A stretch of 64,000 nucleotides of DNA, taken from positions 74,949,223-75,013,222 of the forward strand of contig NC_089230.1 of the NCBI RefSeq assembly GCF_963924675.1. The letters run 5' to 3'. Of this stretch, positions 37,509-46,520 are shown one piece after another. A program made the position numbers and the translations under genes. The DNA comes from Phocoena phocoena. Its lineage: Eukaryota > Chordata > Mammalia > Artiodactyla > Phocoenidae. The notes under the pieces are model-generated. The model had not been told where the DNA came from. It ran no database searches and was given only the letters and a program-made list of their open reading frames with translations. How positions within the stretch are numbered: the stretch's first letter is position 1; the number at the start of each line of letters is the position of its first letter.

Positions 37509-38397
37509 CTAGAGAAGTTCCTTTAGCATTTGTTGTAAAGCTGGTTTTGTGGTGCTGAACTCTCTCAGCTTTTGCTTGTCTGTAAAGGTTTTAATTTCTC
37601 CATCAAATCTGAATGAGATCCTTGCTGGGTAGAGTAATCTTGGTTGTAGGTTTTTCTCCTTCATCACTTTAAATATGTCCTGCCAGTGCCTTCTGGCTTG
37701 CAGAGTTTCTGCTGCAAGTTCAGCTGTTAACCTTATGGGGATTCCCTTGTGTGTTATTTGTTGTTTTTCCCTTGCTGCTTTTAATATGTTTTCTTTGTAT
37801 TTAATTTTTGATAGTTTGATTAGTATGTGTCTTGGCATATTTCTCCTTGGATTTATCCTGAATGGGACTCTCTGTGCTTCCAGGACTTGATTAACTATTT
37901 CCTTTCCCATATTAGGGAAGTTTTCAACTATAATCTCTTCAAAAATTTTCTCAGTCCCTTTATTTTCCTCTTCTTTTTCTGGAACCCCTATAATTCGAGT
38001 GTTGGTGCATTTAATGTTGTCCCAGAGGTCTCTGAGGCTGTCCTCAGTTCTTTTCATTCTTTTTTCTTTATTCTGCTCTGCAGGAGTTATTTCCACTACT
38101 TTATCTTCCAGGTCACTTATCCGTTCTTCTGCCTCAGTTATTCTGCTATTGATCCCATCTAGAGTACTTTTAATTTCATTTATTGTGTTGTTCATCGTTG
38201 CTTGTTTCATCTTTAGTTCTTCTAGGTCCTTGTTAAACGTTTCTTGCATTTTGTCTATTCTATTTCCAAGATTTTGGATCATCTTTACTATCATTATTCT
38301 GAATTCTTTTTCAGGTAGACTGCCTATCTTCATTTGTTAGGTCTGGTGGGTTTTTATCTTGCTCCTTCATCTGCTGTGTGTTTTTCTGTCTTCTCAT
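37509..38397 (-). pseudogene. L1 ORF1, nearly open, one frameshift
   Basis: The family ATG lies at 38397-38395 (MRRQKNTQQMKEQDK). A small deletion near 38335 shifts the frame; from 38333 an uninterrupted 274-codon frame runs to 37509. In that frame residues about 15-75 form the heptad-rich coiled coil (ending ITEAEERISDLEDKV), the RRM begins around RIIGVPEKEEEN (residue about 115), and the C-terminal domain contains PIRLTAELAAETLQARRHW and SFRFDGEIKTFTDKQKLREF. Total length without the shift is about 296 residues, normal for the family. Confidence 0.94.
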
Positions 38398-40437
38398 TTT
38401 GCTTATTTTACTGTGTTTGGGGTCTCCTTTTTGCAGGCTGTAGGTTCGTAGTTCCCGTTGTGCTTGGTGTCTGTCCCCAGTGGCTAAGGTTGGTTCAGTG
38501 GGTTGTGTAGGCTTCCTGGTGGAGGGGACTAGTGCCTGTGTTCTGGTGGATGAGGCTGGATCTTGTCTTTCTGGTGGGCAGGTCCATGTCTGGTGGTGTG
38601 TTTTGGGGTGTCTGTGGACTTATTATGATTTTAGGCAGCCTCTCTGCTAATGGATGGGGTTGTTTTCCTGTCTTGCTAGTTGTTTGGCATAGGATGTCCA
38701 GCACTGTAGCTTGCTGGTCGTTGAGTGAAGTTGGGTGCTGGTGTTGAGATGGAGATCTCTGGGAGATTTTCACTGTTTGATATTATGTGGAGCTGGGAGG
38801 TCTCTTGTGGATCAGTGTCCTGCAGTTGGCTCTCCCACCTCAGAGGCACAGCACTGACTCCTGGCTGCAGCACCAAGAGCCTCTCATCCACACGGCTCAG
38901 AATAAAAGGGAGAAAAAGTAGAAAGAAAGAATTAGTAGAAGTAGAAAGAAAGAAAAAAAGAAAGAAAGAAAGAAGGGAGGGAGGGAGGGAGAGAGGGAGG
39001 AAGGAAGGAAGGAGAGAAGGAAAAAAGAAAGAAAGATAAAGTAAAATAAAATAAGATAAAATATAATAAAGTTATTACAATAAAAAAATTATTATTAAGA
39101 AAAAAAATCTTTTTAATGGACGGATAGAACCCTAGGACAAATGGTGGAAGGAAAGCTATACAGACAAAATCTCACACAGAAGCATACACACTCACAAAAA
39201 GAGGAAAAGGGGGAAAAAATCATAAATCTTGCTCTCAAAGCCCACCTTCTCAATTTGGGATGATTCGTTGTCTATTCAGGTATTCCACACATGCAGGTAC
39301 ATCAAGTTGATTGTGGAGCTTTAATCCGCTGCTTCTGAGGCTGCTGGGAGAGATTTCCCTTTCTCTTCTTTGTTCTCACAGCTCCCAGGGGTTCAGCTTT
39401 GGATTTGGCCCCGCCTCTGCGTGTAGGTCGCCGGAGGGCGCCTGTTCTTCGCTCAGACAGGACGGGGTTAAAGGAGCAGCTGATTCGGGGGCTCTGGCTC
39501 ACTCAGGCCGGGGGTGGGAGGGGCACGGCGTGCGGGGCGGGCCTGCGGCGGCAGAGGCCGCCATGACGTTGCAGCAGCCTGAGGCGCGCCGTGCGTTCTC
39601 CCAGGTAAGTTGTCCCTGGCTCCCGGACCCTGGCAGTGGCGGGCTGCACAGGCTCCCGGGAGGGGAGGTGTGGACAGTGACCTGTGCTCGCACACTGGCT
39701 TCTTGGTGGCGGCAGCAGCAGCCTTAGCGTCTCGTGCCCGTCTCTGGGGTCCGCGCTTTTAGCCGCGGCTCGCGCCCGTCTCTGGAGCTCCTTTAAGCAG
39801 CGCTCTGAATCCGCTCTCCTCGCGCACCAGGAAACAAAGAGGGAAGAAAACGTCTCTTGTCTCTTCAGCAGCTCCAGACCTTTTCCCGGACTCCCTCCCG
39901 GCTAGCCATGGCGCACTAACCCCCTGCAGGCTGTGTTCACGCCGCCATCCCCAGTCCTCTCCCTGCGCTCCGACCGAAGCCCGAACCTCAGCTCCCAGCC
40001 CCGCCCGCCCCGGCGGGTGAGCAGACAAGCCTCTCGGGCTGGTGAGTGCCGGTCGGCAGCGATCCTCTGTGCGGGAATCTCACCGCTTTGCCCTCCGCAC
40101 CCCTGTGGCTGTGCTCTCCCCCGCAGCTCCGAAGCTTTCCCCTCCGCCACCCGCAGTCTCCGCCCGCAAAGGGGCTTCCCAGTGTGTGGAAACATTTCCT
40201 CCTTCACAGCTCCCTCCCACTGGTGCAGGTCCCGTCCCTATACTTTTGTCTCTGTTTTTTCCTTTGCCCTACCCAGGTACGTGGGGGGTTTCTTGCCTTT
40301 TGGGAGGTCAGGTTTTCTGCCAGCGTTCAGTAGGCGTTCTGTAAGAGTTGTTCCACCTGTAGATGTATCTCTGGTGTATCTGTGGAGAGAAAGGTGATCT
40401 CCGCGTCTTACTCTTCCGCCATCTTCCTGGAAGCCAT
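38398..40437 (-). promoter_or_regulatory. L1 5' UTR / internal promoter, CpG-rich
   Basis: The L1 internal promoter region. The promoter-proximal half (39340-40430) is rich in G, C and CpG. At the extreme 5' end CCGCCATCTT (40417-40426; sense AAGATGGCGG) is an excellent YY1-type site, placed as in human L1. The ORF1-proximal half contains a purine tract (38905-39040). Many frames on both strands here (for example 39933-40397) are open only because of high GC. Transcription is not shown by sequence. Confidence 0.85.
38905..39075. repeat. (GAAA)n/(GGAA)n tract in the L1 5' UTR
   Basis: Long A/G-only run on the plus strand, a C/T tract in L1 sense, grading into an AAAAT-rich stretch up to about 39075. 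It may form a triplex and is prone to length change. Confidence 0.9.
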
Positions 40438-40440
40438 CCC

Positions 40441-40715
40441 TTGGTTATCTGTTTTATACACAGTAGTGTGTATCTGCTAATCCCAATCTCAAAATTTATC
40501 CCTCCCCCCAACCTTTCCCCTTTGGTAACCATACGTTTGTTTTCTATGTCTGTGAGTCTGTTCCTATTTTGTAAATAAGTTCGTTTGTAGCTTTTTTTTT
40601 TTTTAAGATTCTGCATATAAGTGACCACATCTTCTTTATCCATTCCTCTGTCTATGGACATTTAAGTTCCTTCCGTGCCTTGGCTGTTGTAAATAGTATC
40701 AATGAAGCCGTTCTT
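40441..40715 (-). mobile_element. Older L1 3' end, proximal half of a split copy
   Basis: Continues the element at 35045-35239: 'tcccaatctcaaaatttatc', 'ggtaaccatacgtttgtttt' and 'ttttgtaaataagttcg' match the continuous copy at 43.16-43.27 kb. At about 40622 it jumps from 'gcatataagtg' straight to 'ccacatcttctttatcc', so about 250 bp of the element is missing there. Confidence 0.9.
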
Positions 40716-40900
40716 TGCAGGCCGGTCACTGTTGTGGCCTCTCCCGTTGCGGAGCACAGGCTCTGGACGCGCAGGCCCAGCGGCCATGGCTCACGGGCCC
40801 AGCCGCTCCGCGGTATGTGGGATCTTCACGGACCGGGCCACGAACCCGTATCCCCTGCATCGGCAGGCGGACTCTTAACCACTGCGCCACCAGGGAAGCC
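40716..40900 (-). mobile_element. CHR-type SINE with lost tail
   Basis: Antisense SINE lacking most of its A-tail and a few terminal bases ('gcaggccggtcactg'). Flanks 'aatgaagccgttctt' and 'agtgaaatcattctt' could be a decayed target duplication, suggesting one of the older copies here. Confidence 0.92.
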
Positions 40901-41514
40901 CCAGTGAAATCATTCTTGATGCTTCTGTTTAACTTAACGTTTTTCCTCTTCCCCCAACCCCTTTGCATTCTGTACACACTACTGTCAGAGCTTTTTCCAT
41001 AATGGCAAATACTTATTTGAGTTCTCTACTAGACAGTACCTGTGGCAAGAATCTTCTCATTGGTGTCTCTCTCCAACTGCTCCTCGTTCTAATGTTTCTT
41101 ACACATTGTTTCCAGATTACCTAAAAACATTCAACATACCTTGCTTGCTTATATTATAAAGTCCAGCTGCTCAGCATGGTACCCAAGGTTCTTCACTCTC
41201 CATTCCCAGCCCAATTTCCTTACCCACGCCGTGCTTCCTGCACCGTCATACACAGCAAGCACCTAAATGCACTGCGATGGTTCATACTTCTGTTTATTTC
41301 CCATTTTTGAGGAATGTTTTTTTCCTCCTTTCCAGATGGTCTATTCTTACTCATTATTTGAAGGCTCACAGGACACACAAAATCTATATGAAGGTGCCCC
41401 TGCACTCTTTGGTAGAGCCATACACCCTTTTCTTTACACTTCCAGAATGCTTCCCCAGAGGGCATATCACCCCTGGAATCTTACTATAGCCTCCCTGGAC
41501 TCCTTCTTCCATGT
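40901..41514 (+). mobile_element. Possible L2-like DNA
   Basis: Parts ('cccaaggttcttcactctcc', 'cttacccacgccgtgcttcc') resemble L2 sense sequence, but the match is patchy. Otherwise nothing recognised. Confidence 0.35.
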
Positions 41515-42560
41515 TTGCTCTCTTCACTCAATCCTCAGCACAGTGACCATGCGTGGAATGTCAGATCTTGTCAATCCTCTCCTCAAGGCCCTTCCCGGGC
41601 TCCCCAGCTCATTCAGTCCTGACAAAGCCTTGCCTCATATGGCCTCTCTCTTCTCACACTCATCTTCCTCTCCCTCTGCTCCAGCCTCACCGACTGGCCT
41701 CCTCGATCTTCATTGGACTCCTCAGACAAGTTCCCAGCTCTGGGCATTTGCAGTTATCTTTTTCTCCACCTGAAACTCTTCTCCAAACACAGTAAGTCCC
41801 CCACATGAGAACCTTCAAGTTGCGAACTTTCAAAGATGTGAATGTGCATTCGCGTGCCCAGTCATGTAAGTTAGTTCACATGTCTGGTGTACACTGTCGT
41901 GTGTGTGCATCCTCTACAAGTAGTTGTGATTTTGTGTACTTTATAGAGTACAGTATCTTTATTTCAAGCCCAGGATGTTCGGAAGCAAGTGTAAAACCAG
42001 CGGTGATGTAGCTGGTACCACTGTACTTTTCAAGGTACTGTACTGTAAGATTAAAATGTTTTGGTTTTTTGTTTGTATTTTATGTATTATTTGTGTGAAA
42101 AGTATTATAAACCTGTTACAGTACAGTACTATATAGCCGATTGTGTTAGTTGGGTACCTAGGCTAACTTTGTTGAACTTGCGAACAAATTGGACTTACAA
42201 ACGTACTCTGAACAGAACTCTCTCATATGTATGGCACTTACTGTAATCACATGGCTTACACTTTCTCCCCTCCAGGTGTTTAGTTAATGTCACATTCTCA
42301 CTGAGACCATTCTCAACAATCCATCCCGTTTGACCTTGTACGTAACTCTTTTCCTATACTTATTCTCTATTCTCCTTCACTGCTTTCATTTTCTTCGCAA
42401 CTAATATTTTCTATTTTGTTTCTTCTTGCTCCCCCTGGAAACTAAGCTCCACAGAGTAGGAATTTTTTTTTTTTCTACGTAGTTTTCCGAGGTTTCCTAG
42501 AGCTTAGAACAGTTTTGGGTATATAACAAGACTTAATTATATATGTTGAATAAACACACC
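41515..42560 (+). mobile_element. L2 3' region, split by a DNA transposon
   Basis: Sense L2: 'ctgctccagcctcaccgact', 'cagctctgggcatttgcagt', 'ttctccacctgaaactcttc'; then, after the insertion, 'cacattctcactgagaccat', 'actaagctccacagagtagg', 'agagcttagaacagttttgg' and the end 'atgttgaataaa'. The L2 text resumes correctly across 41790-42243. Confidence 0.8.
41790..42243. mobile_element. Tigger-like non-autonomous DNA transposon
   Basis: Terminal inverted repeats: CAGTAAGTCCCCCACATGAG at 41790 against the complement of the right end, CAGTAAGTGCCATACATATG (42243 leftwards). A second palindromic block ('gttgcgaac' near 41820, 'gttgaacttgcgaac' near 42172) lies inside. The 3' flank is TA and the 5' flank CA, consistent with a decayed TA duplication of the Tc1/mariner superfamily. 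It encodes no transposase, so it was mobilised in trans. Confidence 0.75.
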
Positions 42561-42939
42561 AATTCACGCTATAAATTACTTGAATGGAGAGATTATGTTT
42601 GACTCAATTCCATGATTCCATCTGGGAATGATTCCTGGCACATAATCATTAAACCCACAAAAGTTTTTGATGAATAAATGAATATATTTGCCAACCCTTG
42701 GATGCAGTGTAGGAGAAGCTACTTAAACATGCAGCAGCTTATTTGCTGGATTTCTTCCATCTAAATATAATTCTTTAAATGGCTTCTCAATCTAAGGGGA
42801 AAACATGGTCAACTGTTATTATTGGCTAGTAATGGAAAAGTTCCTCGTTTATCTGAAAGACTATTGGAACTCAATCCACTGTACAAGTCAGAGGGATTTT
42901 TGTTGTTGTTCCTCTGTATTTTACCCTTTAACAACTTTG
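42561..42939. other. Unassigned DNA
   Basis: 'cctggcacataatcattaaa' and 'gatgaataaatgaatatat' near 42631-42690 hint at an L2/MIR tail. Nothing else. Confidence 0.4.
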
Positions 42940-42954
42940 TTCCCTTACATTGTT

Positions 42955-43396
42955 TTTTTTTTTAAATTTTTATTGGAGTATAGTTGATTTACAATGTTGT
43001 ATTAGTTTCAGATGTACAGCAAAGTGAATCAGTTATACATGTACATATATCCGCTCTTTTTTAGATTCTTCTCCCATACAGAGTATTGAGTAGGCCATTA
43101 CAGAGTATTGAGTAGAGTTCCCTGTGCTAAACAGTAGGTCCTTATTAGTTATCTATTTTACATATAATAGTATGTATATGTCAATCCCAATCTCCCAATT
43201 TATCCCTCCCCCCCTTACCTCCTGGTAACCGTAAGTTTGTTTTCTACATCTGTGACTACTTCTGTTTTGTAAATAAGTTCACTTGTACCTTTTTTTCAGA
43301 TTCCACATATGAGTTATATCATACGACATTTGGCTTTCTCTGTCTGACTTACTTTATTCAGTATGCCAATCTCTAGGTCCATCCACGTTGCTGCTG
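42955..43396 (-). mobile_element. 5'-truncated L1 3' end
   Basis: Antisense L1: T-rich tail, 'attggagtatagttgattta', 'ttaccTCCTGGTAACCG' type text and 'tccatccacgttgctgctg' at the truncated 5' end. The direct repeat 'ttcccttacattgtt' (42940-42954) and 'ttctcttacattgtt' (43397-43411) differs at one base. It is the best in-window reference for the split copy at 35.0/40.4 kb. Confidence 0.94.
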
Positions 43397-43613
43397 TTCT
43401 CTTACATTGTTGAAAGACAATGCGACTTTTCAGCTCTGGCTTTAAGGTAGAAAACTGGGGCATTATAGGAAATTCTGATGCCTGGTATACAGAACCAGAA
43501 ATTATTATTCAATTAGTTGGGATGCAGCCTGATCATTGGTCATTTTTATAAAAGTCTCAGAGAAATGGAAATTAGAAACCAAGATCAGGAACCACAGTTT
43601 AAAAATGGTTGTA

Positions 43614-44227
43614 ACTCTTCATTGCAGCACTGTTTACAATAGCCAGGACATGGAAACAACCTAAATGTCCATCAGCAAAGGAATGGGTAACGATGTGGTA
43701 CATATATACAATGGAATATTATTCAGCCATAAAAAGGAACGAAATTGGGTCATTTGTAGAGACATGGATGGACCTAGAGACTGTCATACAGAGCAAAGTA
43801 AGTCAGAAAGAGAAAAACAAATACCATATATTAATGTGTATATGTGGAAGCTGAAAAAATTGGTATAGACAATCTTATTTTCAAGGCAGAAGTGGAGATA
43901 CAGACATAGAGGACAAGTGTTATGGATGCCGGGGCGGGGTGGTGGGGTGAATTGGGGATTGGGATTGACATACATACACTATTGATACTATGTATAAAAT
44001 AGAAATGAGGATCTACTGTATAGCATAGGGAACTCTACTCAGTGCTCTGTGATGACCTAAATAGGAAGGAAATCCAAAAAAGAGGGGATATATGTGTATA
44101 TATAGCTGATTCACTTTGCTATACAGTAGAAACTAACACAATATTGTAAAGCAACTATACTCCAACAAAAATTTTTTTAAGAAGCAGCTTAGACACATCT
44201 TGAATCTCAAAAAAATTAATAAATAAT
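43614..44227 (+). mobile_element. L1 3' end with possible 3' transduction
   Basis: Sense L1 beginning in the ORF2 C-terminal region (frame 43665-43868, diverged) and running through the 3' UTR to 'ctccaacaaaaattttttta' at about 44160-44179. It is followed by 28 non-L1 bases (44181-44208) and a second A-rich tail (44209-44230). The 13-bp direct repeat 'aaaaatggttgta' at 43601-43613 and 44228-44240 encloses everything, so the extra bases belong to the insertion. Confidence 0.9.
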
Positions 44228-44240
44228 AAAAATGGTTGTA

Positions 44241-46344
44241 TCTTAGACTAAGTGGTCAGGTCTCAATGGCTATCACACAACATCTCACTCTCACCATGAC
44301 TGAAACAAGTGGGACAGTATTTTACGCAAACGTAATAGAAATCAGGAAAGGCATATATTTAGTTAGTTTTGATAATGCAAAATGTCTAGATTTTTTTCTG
44401 AGGTAAGTGATAGATTACTTCATACTTTTCAAAGTTGTTTTCATGAGCTTACTGCCATATCAGGTTTAAGCCATCTCTTTTTTCCCTTAGCTATTAAATA
44501 TAAGTGTGAATAAAGGAGAAAAATGGACATCTAAATTGACAAATTTATCATTTTCATTTTTCTTTATAAAACTAAATTTTATGGAAGGTTTGCTTTTCTC
44601 TGTGAATTGAAGTCCTATATATTAATTTATTATCTAAAATTAGTCAAGTTAAGAGAGGAGCTACAGTGAGGTTTTAAGGTTGGATATTAAATGCTATTAG
44701 GAAGGAGTTTTCATCTACCACTTATTCCTTTCCAAAAGATCATTGAAGAATCTATGGTCATGGTTTCCTAACTAACATAAAATAGCCCCACTTGTATGTA
44801 TAGTGATTTACATTTGCCTCTAGGAAATTAAGCAGTTAGTTACAATTTACTACGCATATAGAGCAAATATAGGATATAGAATTAATTTTACATGAATACT
44901 TCAATTTCTGTATCCTTTACACAGAATGAGTTGTATACCAGACACACACATACAAATTATATATATAAAACATTTCTGTAAAAGAAAGTATAACCAGTAA
45001 TTTGTACCTAACTTAGAGGATAGTATGTTTCATCTACAGTTTATAGTAGCTGTGGCTCAAAGAATGGCACTTTTTTTTTTCTTTTTGGTATTGAGTAATT
45101 GAAGAGACTTATAGGAACAATTAGATTTATGTCCACAGTTACAATATCTGCATTTTCAGTAACACCTGGGCCTTTGCTTTCTTGTTGAAAATGAAATGTT
45201 TCCAGTGCCAGACTGTGTGTAATGAGTTGGAGAAAAAGTGATTCTTCTTACTCATCACTCAGTGAATAATGACACCAGTGATGTGAATATTAGTGGCACA
45301 TGAAAGAATAATGATCCCTCCTCATGCCTCCCTCACTGCCCAGGGAAACTATGTGCCCACAGCTTCTGGGGAGCTTCCAGTTTCATAGCACAACCTGAAA
45401 CTAGGGAACATCCAGATTGTAGAAAGGACTGATATCCTACACTGCTGCTTGCAGCAAAAAATAAGTCTGGGCTGCTTAAGAATTTCTATAATTTGTGTTT
45501 AATTCACTCCTCTCTGTTCATTGTTTTTAGGTCTTTTTGGTTCTGACTTTTAGGAGATGCGTTTTTGATTCCTTCAGGTAGACAAAACTAGAAGATTTTT
45601 CTTGTTCTTCTCGTGTCCAGCTCTGTCCATAACTCTAATAAGATAAACAAATCCATATGTCAATCATGAGTTTGCCTAATTGTTAATGAATGAAACTATT
45701 TATTTTCTCTGTCAAGCTCTTAATTTTATTAGGACCCATCTCTATATATGCCAAGATAGAGAAATAAGAGCTAATTTAATAGAGAAACATAAATATATAT
45801 TCACCAAAATTTATTTAGGACACTTACCCATAGCTCAAAACAGCTCAAAAAAGCTCAATTTATTTTTACCTCAGTGCCATGAATTAGATAGCTAAGATAG
45901 TTTAAGTTCCATCCATACACTCTACCGTCTTTGCTTAGATGTGCATCTTTAACCTTGCCTTACCTTTCTTTACTAAAAAGAAAAGATTTTTTTAAAAAAA
46001 TAGAGGCTCACAGAAAATGGGTGAACAAATCCCTCACTTCTATAACTTTCTTGTATCTTTGTTGTTTTATTTAAATTTTCAAAAGTTTTTCTTCCTTCCA
46101 CTGCCTTTTACTTTTTTTTAAACACTGAAGTGTTTGTTTGATTTAAATTGTTTAAAGTTAACCATTTTCAAGGAGAGACATTTGAAGTCTTGGAAGAAAA
46201 TAATTTTTTTCTCTCCTGATGCTTTTGAGTCATCTTAACCCCTCACCTAACTCTCAGATGAAACTGAGGTGTCTTCAACTGTTTAAATAAAAGGGAACTT
46301 CCTAAGGGACAGAAATGACTTAGGTGGAAGTCTCGAGTTGTCTT
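44241..46344. other. Unassigned DNA (2.1 kb)
   Basis: No repeat or gene recognised; short T- and A-runs only. Confidence 0.4.
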
Positions 46345-46349
46345 GAAAG

Positions 46350-46520
46350 AAAGCTCAGGGCTTTAGAGTCAGACCTGGTTGAGTGACCTGGGGAAGGAGC
46401 TGGGTATTTCTGTACCTCATTTCTGTTGTTCTTAAAAGGTGAATGATCCTCTCACAAGGCTATCATGAGATTAAATCTAACTGGAGAACATACAGAGTAT
46501 GTATATTGTAAGTCCTCCTC
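46350..46520 (+). mobile_element. MIR SINE relic
   Basis: 'gggctttagagtcagacctg', 'gagtgacctggggaaggagc', 'gtacctcatttctgttgttc' and 'ggctatcatgagattaaatc' match the sense MIR core. Confidence 0.75.

Larger units (their letters stand above)
35468..40440 (-). mobile_element. Younger L1 with intact 5' end, large internal deletion
   Basis: Reading leftward from about 40437: a 2 kb GC-rich 5' UTR starting 'ggcttccaggaagatggcgg', ORF1 (38397-37509), an ORF2 remnant (37450-35827), the 3' UTR and a T-rich tail (35468-35479). Both element ends are present, yet the copy is only about 5.0 kb: most of ORF2 between the endonuclease and the C-terminal region is missing (junction near 36914). Flanking text 'gattatctatttcatttta' (35449-35467) and 'ggttatctgttttata' (40443-40458) looks like a decayed target duplication in the older L1. 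Confidence 0.95.

Noticed and set aside
39340..40150. CpG-rich block with overlapping open frames up to 154 codons and YY1-like site: a host-gene promoter with first exon?
   Set aside because: It is collinear with the 5' UTR of the minus-strand L1 that continues into ORF1 at 38397. The frames exist on both strands because of GC richness.
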